Assembly: GCA_049969715.1 (NCBI GenBank) | Contig: JBMFOH010000040.1 | Span: forward strand, 1 to 12,610 | Direction of reading: 5' to 3' | DNA: 12,610 nt | Source of the DNA: JBMFOH01 sp049969715 [NCBI: bacterium] | Lineage (GTDB): Bacteria; DUMJ01 | Part shown: piece by piece, positions 1 to 6,520 of the stretch | Position numbering within the stretch: position 1 is the stretch's first letter | Layout: every line of letters begins with the position of its first letter | The notes under the pieces: model-generated | Seen by the model: the letters and a program-made list of their open reading frames with translations, nothing else | Databases searched by the model: none | Told to the model about the DNA's origin: nothing | Position numbers and translations under genes: made by a program

Positions 1-118
1 CTATAAGACAAGAGTATTCTTTAATCCTGTCGCTGTAGGAGTTAGAGAGGGATTTGAGTGAATTAAGTAGATTCTTTTGGTATAATGAATGCTGTGACCA
101 GTGTTGTGATTTTAGCAT
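1..118 (-). CDS. Possible 5' end of a divergent gene leaving the window at the left edge; product unknown
   Basis: Seen: on the - strand an ATG at 118-116 is preceded by a perfect Shine-Dalgarno AAGGAGG (133-127) with an 8-base gap, and the frame stays open for 39 codons to the window edge. The peptide begins MLKSQHWSQHSLYQKNLL, is rich in serine and has no domain I recognise. Against it: the codon choice (many TCA, CTC and CTA codons) is unlike the AGA/GTA/GGA-rich neighbours, and the opposite strand has an alternative short reading (2-61). The perfect ribosome site is the main support. If real, the interval 119-261 is a divergent promoter region. Uncertain because only 118 bases can be seen. 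Confidence 0.35.
   Translation of the reverse strand, partial: MLKSQHWSQHSLYQKNLLNSLKSLSNSYSDRIKEYSCLI
2..61 (+). CDS. Possible 3' end of an upstream + strand gene (alternative to the - strand reading)
   Basis: Seen: a frame open from the window edge to TGA at 59-61 that ends in RVFFNPVAVGVREGFE. Its codons (AGA, GTA, GGA, GAG) match those of the genes downstream, and the peptide looks like an ordinary soluble-protein tail. It would then be the last part of a gene upstream of the deacetylase/NagB pair. It covers the same bases as the - strand candidate in codon-on-codon register, so normally only one of the two is real. The family cannot be told from 19 residues. Confidence 0.3.
   Translation, partial: YKTRVFFNPVAVGVREGFE
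78..86 (+). promoter_or_regulatory. Possible extended -10 promoter element upstream of the deacetylase gene
   Basis: Seen: TGGTATAAT, that is a perfect TATAAT at 81-86 with the TGn extension. No good -35 hexamer lies 16-18 bases upstream (the nearest, TTGAGT at 54-59, is 21 bases away). Transcription would start near 93 and give a leader of roughly 170 bases before the deacetylase start. That leader contains an imperfect stem (CTCCTTG at 128-134 region with CAAGGGG further down) but no class of riboswitch that I recognise. If the - strand gene at 1-118 is real, this element would lie within it and is less likely. Confidence 0.3.
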
Positions 119-249
119 GGTTATCGCCTCCTTGTCCTAGGATTAAAAATCAAGGGGTTGGGCTGTGGGGGTGAAACGTAGTAAGGCTATAGCTAAAAGT
201 GAGACTACAAGAAGTTTTAGAGTTTCCGAAAATATATCCTTAGGGAAAG

Positions 250-256
250 AAGGTGA
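250..256 (+). promoter_or_regulatory. Ribosome binding site that decides the deacetylase start
   Basis: AAGGTGA at 250-256 is a strong match to the 3' end of 16S rRNA and lies 5 bases before TTG at 262. The competing GTG at 253-255 is part of this same motif and has only a weak AGGG upstream. The TTG start also puts the protein's first beta strand at residue 1, as is usual in the family. Confidence 0.6.
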
Positions 257-261
257 ATAGA

Positions 262-963
262 TTGAGAATTCTTGCAGTTGGGGCTCATCCGGATGATTTA
301 GAATTGTTGTGTGCAGGGACATTGGCAAGGTATAAAAAATTAGGTCACGAAGTAATAATGGCATATATATGTAATGGAAATAAGGGGCATTTTACTATCC
401 CACCGGATGAATTGGCTAGGATAAGAGAAGAAGAGGCAAGGAGATCAGCAAGTCTCATAGATGCAGAGGTGCTTTTTGGAGGCTTTCCTGATCTAGAGGT
501 TCTTATAAATGAGCAATCTCGGATTGTCGCCGTAGATATTATAAGGCAGGCAAAACCTGATGTAATAATTACACATTCTCCAGATGACTATATGGTGGAC
601 CATACAAATACATCTAGGCTTATTATAGAGGCAAGTTTTATGGCAACGTTACCACACTTTAAAAGTAAGTACCCTGCCCATAATATTATACCACCAATAT
701 TCTTTATGGATACATTAGGAGGAGTGAACTTTCTACCCACTGAATATGTTGATATTACTGAAGAGATGGAGACAAAAGAGAAGATGCTGCTCTGTCATCA
801 ATCCCAGTATACCTGGTTAAAAGAACATGACCACATAGATTATGTGGAATTTATGAAGTCACTATCTAGTTTTAGAGGACTACAGTGTGGAGTAAAATAT
901 GCAGAAGGGTTCAGACAGTATCAGGTATGGGGAAGAATGGTTCCCAAAAGACTTTTACCTTAA
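262..963 (+). CDS. PIG-L/LmbE-family zinc-dependent N-acetyl-sugar deacetylase
   Basis: Family role: PIG-L/LmbE/BshB enzymes remove an acetyl group from N-acetylglucosamine bearing compounds with a zinc ion, in the cytosol. Seen: with the TTG start the protein has 233 residues and begins MRILAVGAHPDDLELLCAG; the AHPDD motif (residues 8-12) gives the zinc-binding His and the general-base Asp. A second ligand region, HSPDDYMVDH (about residues 107-116), supplies the third metal ligand in the usual HPDH-like place. Length is normal for the family. A GTG at 253 would add three residues. Neighbours: 15 bases before a NagB-like gene, which argues for an amino-sugar breakdown or salvage pair rather than bacillithiol synthesis (no bshA or bshC is in view). 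The true substrate cannot be told from sequence. Confidence 0.88.
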   Translation: MRILAVGAHPDDLELLCAGTLARYKKLGHEVIMAYICNGNKGHFTIPPDELARIREEEARRSASLIDAEVLFGGFPDLEVLINEQSRIVAVDIIRQAKPDVIITHSPDDYMVDHTNTSRLIIEASFMATLPHFKSKYPAHNIIPPIFFMDTLGGVNFLPTEYVDITEEMETKEKMLLCHQSQYTWLKEHDHIDYVEFMKSLSSFRGLQCGVKYAEGFRQYQVWGRMVPKRLLP

Positions 964-978
964 GAGAGGAGGATTGGT

Positions 979-1899
979 ATGAAGTCATTTAATTATGAGC
1001 TGGCTTCTTTTTTACCGTTCAGGGATAAAGAGGTCTGTAAAAAAGTGAGGTCTATAAAGAAGGAAGAGTTACCAAATCATCCGAATCCCAATTTCAAGAT
1101 AAGGATTATAGAGGATGAGAGAGAATTTTATTTTGAATTTGCACTAGACATAGTAAGGCGTATCAAAGAGTCTCTAGATGCTGGGAGAAGGCTTGTTGCT
1201 ATATTTCCTGTAGGACCAATGCCTCAGTACCCAATAGCAGCAAGGATAATAAATGAAATGAAACTTTCCTGTAAACATGTATATTCATTTAATATGGATG
1301 AGTATGCTGACGAGAATGGTAATACTGCTCCAATTAGTTGGGAGGGTTCTTTCCAGAGAGCTATGTGGAAGAATTTCTGGGGCCTGATAGATGAAAAACT
1401 AAGACCACCAGAAAATCAGATTCATTTTCCTACTTCAGATGTTCTTCCAAGTTATGGCAATATGATAGAAAACCTTGGTGGAGCTGACGTATGCTATGGA
1501 GGTATAGGCTGGTGTGGTCATATAGCTTTCTGGGAGGCTCATCTAGGGTATGAGTTTGGAAATGATTTAGAAAGTTATAAAAAGGCAGGACCTAGGATAG
1601 TAGAGTTACATCCTATGACAATAATGCAAAATGCGTTACATTCATTCTCAGGAGATTGGTCTTGGGTTCCACCTAAAGCGGCAACTATAGGGCCAGCTCA
1701 GATATTAGGAGCAAAGGATAGAAGTTTCTGGCTCGATGGATATCTAGGTGGGGGTATCTCTTGGCAGAGATTTATAGCAAGGTTAGTTGCCTATGGTCCA
1801 GTAAACACACTGGTTCCAGGTTCTATACTTCAAACGGTGCCTACCACATATACACTTCTTGGAGGAGTAGCAGAGGACTGTATCATCCAGATGAAATAG
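979..1899 (+). CDS. Divergent glucosamine-6-phosphate deaminase (NagB) family protein
   Basis: NagB converts glucosamine-6-phosphate to fructose-6-phosphate and ammonia. Seen: FNMDEY (about residues 104-109) matches the NagB segment with the enolising Asp (Asp72 in E. coli), and GGIGWCGHIAFWEA (about 176-189) matches GGVGNDGHIAFNEP. In that second motif the His and Glu of the ring-opening site are kept but the Asp before Gly-His (Asp141 in E. coli) reads Cys. The usual N-terminal phosphate loop GLPTGGTP is replaced by FPVGPMPQY. The protein has 306 residues, against about 266 in E. coli, with an extra N-terminal stretch and a tryptophan-rich insert (about 215-250). Start ATG follows AGAGGAGG (965-972) by 6 bases. 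It lies 15 bases after the deacetylase and probably shares its mRNA. The fold assignment is firm, while the exact substrate and even deaminase activity are open. Confidence 0.82.
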   Translation: MKSFNYELASFLPFRDKEVCKKVRSIKKEELPNHPNPNFKIRIIEDEREFYFEFALDIVRRIKESLDAGRRLVAIFPVGPMPQYPIAARIINEMKLSCKHVYSFNMDEYADENGNTAPISWEGSFQRAMWKNFWGLIDEKLRPPENQIHFPTSDVLPSYGNMIENLGGADVCYGGIGWCGHIAFWEAHLGYEFGNDLESYKKAGPRIVELHPMTIMQNALHSFSGDWSWVPPKAATIGPAQILGAKDRSFWLDGYLGGGISWQRFIARLVAYGPVNTLVPGSILQTVPTTYTLLGGVAEDCIIQMK

Positions 1900-1914
1900 A
1901 AAGAATTCTGTATA

Positions 1915-1948
1915 TTGATGTAAAAGTTTTCTATCAATTAGAGTTTTT
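1915..1948 (+). terminator. Weak intrinsic terminator after the NagB-like gene
   Basis: An imperfect hairpin (TTGAT at 1915-1919 with ATCAA at 1933-1937, plus an inner AAAA/TTTT pairing) is followed by TTAGAG and a run of five T (1944-1948). The stem is AT-rich and the U-run is interrupted, so termination may be partial. Its place, 16 bases past the stop and ahead of a promoter, supports the call. Confidence 0.35.
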
Positions 1949-2012
1949 AAGTGTCAAAGACAGCAGTAACTTATCATTATTGACTTTCCCTCTTATTCGG
2001 TCCGTCTTTTGC

Positions 2013-2041
2013 TTGACAGAGGGGAGCCATACTGTTATATA
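2013..2041 (+). promoter_or_regulatory. Sigma-70 type promoter driving the aminotransferase and probably the operon after it
   Basis: TTGACA (2013-2018, perfect -35), a 17-base spacer, and TATATA (2036-2041) with a TG two bases before it (extended -10). Transcription would start near 2048, leaving a leader of about 44 bases with AAAGGAG (2071-2077). The gap 1900-2091 holds nothing else convincing beyond the terminator-like hairpin. CCCTCT at 1988-1993 and AGAGGG at 2018-2023 form an inverted pair touching the -35 box, which might be an operator, but this is weak. Confidence 0.6.
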
Positions 2042-2091
2042 TATCAATATTAGTTCTAGTCTAGAGAATAAAAGGAGATGAATAGAGGAAT

Positions 2092-3261
2092 ATGCCTAAA
2101 GATCCGTCTAAAAGATTTAATATTTTGGCGCCCTATGTATTTTCATTACAGGATGAGAAGAAGTTGAAATTAAAATCAGAGGGTAAGAGGGTTATAGACC
2201 TAGGGATGGGAAGCCCTGATCTCCCTACTCCATCATATATCGTAGATGCATTGGTAAAAGCTGTCACCGACCATAAAGAGACCCATAGGTATCCAAACAG
2301 TAAGGGTTTGTTTCAGTTGAGAGAGAATATTGCAAGATGGTATAAGAAGAGATTCAATATAGATTTAGACCCGGAAAGAGAAGTTCTACCTCTTGTAGGT
2401 TCTAAAGAGGGGATAACACATTTAGCTTTAGCTTATCTTGATCCTGGAGACTTTACTATTACACTTAATCCTACTTATCCTGCCCATTATAATGGAACGC
2501 TTATCGCTGGGGGGCAGGTATATTTTCTTCCCTTGAGGGAATCTAATAGATTCTTGCCTGACATTTCCGAGATCCCTGCTGATGTTTTAAATAAAACAAA
2601 GCTGATGATAGTAAGTTTTCCTCATAATCCTACTACTAGTGTGGTAGATAAGTCATTTTATAGAGAGATCCTAGAACTGGCAGAAAGGTATGATTTTATA
2701 GTAGTAAGTGATCTAGCCTACTCAGAGATCTGCTTTGATGGATACAAGGCGCCAAGTCTTCTAGAGATAGAAGAGGCTAAGGAGAGATCAATAGAATTTC
2801 ACTCATTTTCTAAGACGTTCAATATGGCAGGATGGAGGGTTGGCTTTGTTGTAGGTAATAGAGATATTATAGCCAAGTTGGCTCAGATAAAGAGCTACAT
2901 AGATTATGGAATATTCGAAGCTATTCAGTATGCATGCATAGAGGCGCTAAATGGACCATGGGAAGAGATCAATAAGACTGTACAGACCTATGCCAAAAGG
3001 CGAGATGCCTTTATAGAGATACTTAACAGGTATAACGTATATCCTGTGAGGCCTAAGGCCACTATGTATGTATGGATGAAAATTCCACCCCAATATACAT
3101 CCCAAGAATTTGCCAATAGATTATTAGACGAAAGGAGGATAGTAGTCTCTCCTGGGGATAGTTTTGGAAAGCATGGCGAAGGATTCATACGGGTAGCCCT
3201 AGTAGCGCCAGAAGAACTAGTAAGAGAGGCAGCAGATGCTATTGGTTCTATGTACTTATGA
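2092..3261 (+). CDS. PLP-dependent class I/II aminotransferase, DapL/DapC-like
   Basis: Fold-type I aminotransferase acting in the cytosol. Seen: substrate-loop MGSPDLPTP (about 39-47), PHNPT (177-181, cofactor-contacting Asn179), SDLAYSE (206-212, with Asp207 and Tyr210), the Schiff-base lysine Lys241 in SFSKTFNMAGWRVGF, and a C-terminal Arg in GFIRVAL. Length of 389 residues is typical. The overall pattern resembles LL-diaminopimelate aminotransferases and related alanine/aspartate enzymes, so lysine and cell-wall precursor synthesis is a reasonable but unproven role. Start: an in-frame TAG at 2083-2085 rules out anything earlier; ATG 2092 has AGAGGA only 2 bases upstream and AAAGGAG 14 bases upstream, neither ideally spaced. 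It has its own promoter and precedes the next gene by 29 bases. Confidence 0.88.
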   Translation: MPKDPSKRFNILAPYVFSLQDEKKLKLKSEGKRVIDLGMGSPDLPTPSYIVDALVKAVTDHKETHRYPNSKGLFQLRENIARWYKKRFNIDLDPEREVLPLVGSKEGITHLALAYLDPGDFTITLNPTYPAHYNGTLIAGGQVYFLPLRESNRFLPDISEIPADVLNKTKLMIVSFPHNPTTSVVDKSFYREILELAERYDFIVVSDLAYSEICFDGYKAPSLLEIEEAKERSIEFHSFSKTFNMAGWRVGFVVGNRDIIAKLAQIKSYIDYGIFEAIQYACIEALNGPWEEINKTVQTYAKRRDAFIEILNRYNVYPVRPKATMYVWMKIPPQYTSQEFANRLLDERRIVVSPGDSFGKHGEGFIRVALVAPEELVREAADAIGSMYL

Positions 3262-3267
3262 TATAAT
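3259..3267 (+). promoter_or_regulatory. Possible internal extended -10 element before the AAA/R3H gene
   Basis: TGATATAAT overlaps the aminotransferase stop codon, giving a perfect TATAAT with the TGn extension. No convincing -35 is seen, and the start point would fall near 3274, right at the ribosome site AGAGG (3274-3278). It could provide separate expression of the operon downstream, but it may be chance in AT-rich sequence. Confidence 0.25.
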
Positions 3268-3290
3268 TATACTAGAGGTGTATAAAAGAT

Positions 3291-4811
3291 ATGAATCCGA
3301 ATATTCAAGTAACTGATAATTTAGAAGAGCTCTTAGGTGTTCTTCCCCCTTCTCTTAAAGAAGTGGTTAGTGAGATGGAGGGGCTAGAGGACCTCATAGA
3401 GATAGTGTTTGATTTAGGGAGAGAACCTGAGGCAAGGTTCCCAAATAGAGGGGAATTGCTCTCTGAAAATCTAATAACTAGAGATGATATAAACTACGTA
3501 GTTTCTAAGGTGGGAAGTTTTGATGGGGATAACAGGGCAGGTATACCTAGGACTTTGCACCGTATCTCCTGTATAAGGAATAGAAAGAGTGAGATAATAG
3601 GACTTACCTTAAGGGTTGGAAGAGCTATATATGGGACAGTGGATATAGTAAGGGATGTAATTGAGTCAGGAAAGAGTATCCTCCTTTTGGGAAAACCCGG
3701 GGTAGGTAAGACTACTATGTTAAGGGAGGTAGCAAGAATCCTAAGTGATGAGCTTAAGAAGCGTGTAGTAGTGGTAGATACATCCAATGAGATTGGAGGA
3801 GATGGAGATATCCCTCATCCTGCTATTGGAAGGGCAAGGAGGATGCAGGTTTCATCTCCAGAGAAACAACATGATGTAATGATAGAAGCAGTGGAAAACC
3901 ATATGCCTGAAGTAATAGTGATAGATGAAATTGGAACAGAACTCGAGGCAAAGGCGGCAAGAACGATAGCAGAAAGAGGGGTTCAGCTTATAGGAACTGC
4001 TCATGGAATAAATCTAGAGAATCTTTTGTTAAACCCTACCCTATCAGATTTGGTAGGAGGGCTCCATGTGGTTACATTAAGTGATGAGGAGGCTAAGAAG
4101 AGAGGAACTCAAAAGACAGTACTAGAAAGAAAGGCTCCTCCTACCTTTGATGTGGTAATAGAGATAAGGGATAGGGATACCTTAGCGATACACCACAATG
4201 TCTCTCAAGTGATAGATAGTATGCTGAGAGGATATACCCCTAGACCAGAGATTAGGATAAGAAAGGAAGATGGATATAAGGTAATAGAAGAGGCTGAAGA
4301 GATTATCTCTATTGATAAGGATTATGAAACATCTTCGAGAGAGAAAGGAATCTTCAGGATATATCCCTTCGGGATAAGTAGAAATAGACTTGAAAAATCA
4401 ATAAGGGAATTAGATATTCCAGCCCTTATCACCAAAAGGTTAGATGAAGCAGACTTTATCCTTACTCTGACATCACATGAAAAACGAGAGGGAGATAAAT
4501 TGATAGCAAGAGCACATAGAGATATTCCCATTCATACTGTAAAGAGTAATACCTTGATCCAGATAAAAAGATTTCTAAGGGACTATTTTTTAGGTGAAAA
4601 TGAAGAAGATACTGAGGATTTAGAATATAAAAAACTTATCTCTGAGATAGATGAGGGAATAAAGAAGGTAATGGAGACGTCAAGTCCGGTAGAACTTTCT
4701 CCTAAGAATGCAAGGATTAGGAGATTGCAGCATGAGATTATAGAGAGGTATCAATTTCATTCTGATAGTATAGGGATAGAACCATATCGGAGAGTAAGGA
4801 TATTACCTTAA
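3291..4811 (+). CDS. AAA ATPase with C-terminal R3H domain (Ycf45 / SpoIIIAA-like)
   Basis: Seen: an N-terminal domain (about 1-110) of the kind found before SpoIIIAA-type ATPases, Walker A GKPGVGKTT (134-142), Walker B VIVIDEIG (208-215), a sensor-like GTAHG (235-239), an acidic lysine-rich linker, and a C-terminal helix-rich end with RLQHEIIERYQFHSDSIG (about 475-492) that fits an R3H single-stranded nucleic-acid-binding domain. The 506 residues match the long bacterial/plastid Ycf45 type rather than the shorter sporulation SpoIIIAA, so a sporulation role should not be assumed. The biochemical function of this family is not established; binding of RNA or single-stranded DNA powered by ATP is inferred from the domains. 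ATG follows AGAGGTG by 10 bases. Its TAA overlaps the ATG of tmk (TAATG), implying coupled translation. Confidence 0.85.
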   Translation: MNPNIQVTDNLEELLGVLPPSLKEVVSEMEGLEDLIEIVFDLGREPEARFPNRGELLSENLITRDDINYVVSKVGSFDGDNRAGIPRTLHRISCIRNRKSEIIGLTLRVGRAIYGTVDIVRDVIESGKSILLLGKPGVGKTTMLREVARILSDELKKRVVVVDTSNEIGGDGDIPHPAIGRARRMQVSSPEKQHDVMIEAVENHMPEVIVIDEIGTELEAKAARTIAERGVQLIGTAHGINLENLLLNPTLSDLVGGLHVVTLSDEEAKKRGTQKTVLERKAPPTFDVVIEIRDRDTLAIHHNVSQVIDSMLRGYTPRPEIRIRKEDGYKVIEEAEEIISIDKDYETSSREKGIFRIYPFGISRNRLEKSIRELDIPALITKRLDEADFILTLTSHEKREGDKLIARAHRDIPIHTVKSNTLIQIKRFLRDYFLGENEEDTEDLEYKKLISEIDEGIKKVMETSSPVELSPKNARIRRLQHEIIERYQFHSDSIGIEPYRRVRILP

Positions 4812-5416
4812 TGCCTTTTATCACGTTAGAAGGGATAGATGGTAGTGGAAAGTCGACACTAAGTAATTTACTTCAAGAAAGACTTCGAGAGCTAAGAATT
4901 CCTTTTATTGCAGTAAGAGAACCAGGTGGTACCATTGTAGGAGAGAGGATTAGAGAGTTCTTGCTTGATCCAAGCGCAAAGCTTTCACCTATAGATGAAG
5001 TATATCTGTATGCTACAAGTAGGTCGGCTTTAGTGAGAGAAGTAATTCTTCCGTCAATTAGAAGTAAACTTATTATCTCTGAGAGATATATTGATTCATC
5101 CCTTGCTTACCAGGGATATGGCAAAGGGGTTCCTTTGAAATTTATCTATGAGGTGAATAGACCGGCTATAATGGATATATTCCCTGTTCTCACAGTGCTT
5201 TTAGATGCCAGCCCCGAGGATTGTTTTAAACGTTTAAATGATAGACAAAAGGATAGGATTGAGCTTCAGGGGCTCTCATTGCAGGAGAATGTAAGGATAG
5301 GCTATCTCAAGCTGGCTCACCTCTTTAATGAAAGATACGTAGTAATTAATGCCATGTTGCCACCAGAAGAGATCTTGGAGATAGCATTAGAAAAGATAAT
5401 GAGGTATATAGGATGA
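4811..5416 (+). CDS. tmk: Thymidylate kinase
   Basis: Phosphorylates dTMP to dTDP with ATP, an essential step in dTTP supply. Seen: P-loop EGIDGSGKST (7-16), REPGGT (36-41, dTMP-binding loop), the SERYIDSSLAYQG segment (90-102), and a lid region with NDRQKDRIELQGL. The full 201 residues are normal. In the DRY/DRH motif the Asp is Glu91 here, a conservative change; the Arg92 that contacts phosphate is kept. Start ATG overlaps the preceding TAA by one base and has AAGGA (4796-4800) inside the previous gene. Its own stop overlaps the next ATG (ATGA). The position next to darA and holB is the ancestral arrangement known from B. subtilis. Confidence 0.96.
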   Translation: MPFITLEGIDGSGKSTLSNLLQERLRELRIPFIAVREPGGTIVGERIREFLLDPSAKLSPIDEVYLYATSRSALVREVILPSIRSKLIISERYIDSSLAYQGYGKGVPLKFIYEVNRPAIMDIFPVLTVLLDASPEDCFKRLNDRQKDRIELQGLSLQENVRIGYLKLAHLFNERYVVINAMLPPEEILEIALEKIMRYIG

Positions 5417-6177
5417 TAGATATAAAAATAGGGACAAGGATTATATCTATCTCTATAGGAGCAGTAGTCCTATGGTATCTAGCAAATATAATTGGGATCC
5501 AGATTATACCAAAGGTAAGTAGTGCATCTCGTAGGTTTAATAAACAGAGGATAGTTACATTAGGAAGCCTTATAACATGGAGTATTAGGGTTCTTATTGG
5601 AGTTATTGCCATAGTGTGGATATTACAGGTATTAAATGTAAATCCTGGTCCTTTTCTTACAGGCGCAGGAATACTAGGCATTGCAGTAAGTTTAGGGTCA
5701 CAGAACATTATGAGAGATATTCTTAACGGATTCTTTATAATATTTGAAGACCAGTATGATATAGGCGATGAGATTCAAGTAGGGACTATTCAAGGAATAG
5801 TAGAAGACTTGAACCTACGAACTACAAAGATAAGAGATGAGACAGGAGCCCTATATATCTTACCAAACAGTACTATATCTCAAGTGGCAAATTTAACTAA
5901 CAAGTGGTATAAGGTTTCCTACAATCTTAATGTGAGTATTAAAGAGTCTTTAGAAAGATTAAAAGGGGTAGTGGACTATATCGAGAGTAAGCTGAGAGAA
6001 AATTATGAAAATGATATCCTGAATAGACCTAATATAGAGGTCCAGGGATTTGATGCTACTAGCCTAAAGGTCCGAATTACCTGCAGTGTAAAGGCAAGTA
6101 GGAAAAGGGAGATAGCACCTGCTTTCTTAATCTTTCTGAAAGAGGGGATAGAAAAAGAGAATCTAAATATTTTATAA
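5413..6177 (+). CDS. MscS-family small-conductance mechanosensitive channel
   Basis: Opens under membrane tension to release ions and osmolytes. Seen: three hydrophobic segments (about 8-30, 50-73 and 78-110), with the last carrying the glycine/alanine-rich pore helix GAGILGIAVSLGSQNIMRDI, then the beta domain FEDQYDIGDEIQVGTIQGIVEDL and LPNSTI, all in MscS order, and a shortened C-terminal cytoplasmic domain. At 254 residues it is a minimal three-helix MscS. ATG overlaps the tmk stop by ATGA, with GAGGT 7 bases upstream, so it is translated with tmk. This is an unusual gene to find between tmk and darA; the link to the c-di-AMP receptor that follows is discussed under findings. Confidence 0.92.
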   Translation: MIDIKIGTRIISISIGAVVLWYLANIIGIQIIPKVSSASRRFNKQRIVTLGSLITWSIRVLIGVIAIVWILQVLNVNPGPFLTGAGILGIAVSLGSQNIMRDILNGFFIIFEDQYDIGDEIQVGTIQGIVEDLNLRTTKIRDETGALYILPNSTISQVANLTNKWYKVSYNLNVSIKESLERLKGVVDYIESKLRENYENDILNRPNIEVQGFDATSLKVRITCSVKASRKREIAPAFLIFLKEGIEKENLNIL

Positions 6178-6187
6178 GGAGGGGAAA

Positions 6188-6520
6188 GTGAAACTTATAC
6201 TTATTATTACACATTCAAGTGATGCAGACCTACTAATCTCAAACCTGATAGAAAAAGGTTTTAGCGCTACTAAATTGGCTAGTACAGGGGGGTTTTTGAG
6301 AGAAGGAAATGCTACGATACTAGTAGGAGTAGAGGATGAATCTGTCGAAGACGTGATGAATATAATAAAGAGTACCTGTAAGTCCAGAGAAAGACTTATG
6401 AGTCCTACACCCCCTGGGATGATGGAGTCTATGGGAGGTTTCATTCCGTACCCGATAAAGGTTCAGATTGGAGGAGCTACTATATTTGTATTGGATGTAG
6501 AAAGATTTGAGAAGGTATGA
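6188..6520 (+). CDS. darA: Cyclic di-AMP receptor of the DarA/PstA (YaaQ) family, PII-like
   Basis: Trimeric cytosolic PII-like protein that binds c-di-AMP; its downstream target is not known in most bacteria. Seen: 110 residues starting MKLILIITHSSDADLL, the ligand loop TKLASTGGFLREGN (28-41), in which Thr28, Gly35-Phe36-Leu37 and Asn41 occupy places known to line the ligand site in DarA/PstA, then VGVEDESVEDVM, and the C-terminal PYPIKVQIGGATIFVLDVE signature. The large loop between strands (about 66-86, with SPTPPGMMESMGG) is of usual size. GTG start with GGAGGGG 10 bases or less upstream (6179-6184 region). Its TGA overlaps the holB ATG. Ligand-binding ability is inferred from conserved residues. 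Confidence 0.93.
   Translation: MKLILIITHSSDADLLISNLIEKGFSATKLASTGGFLREGNATILVGVEDESVEDVMNIIKSTCKSRERLMSPTPPGMMESMGGFIPYPIKVQIGGATIFVLDVERFEKV

Noticed and set aside
127-160. Leader hairpin (CTCCTTG with CAAGGGG) as a riboswitch before the deacetylase gene
   Set aside because: One short stem with no conserved core of any riboswitch class I can recognise and no terminator partner; the CCTCCTT half is better explained as the complement of a - strand ribosome site.
85-174. Small + strand ORF of 29 codons starting at ATG 85 in the leader of the deacetylase gene
   Set aside because: No ribosome site precedes it and the peptide shows no leader-peptide pattern such as a run of one amino acid.
1761-2081. 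A 106-codon open frame overlapping the NagB gene end and the gap after it
   Set aside because: It is out of frame with nagB for the first half and crosses the terminator and promoter region in the second half. It has no ribosome site, and its composition is not protein-like.
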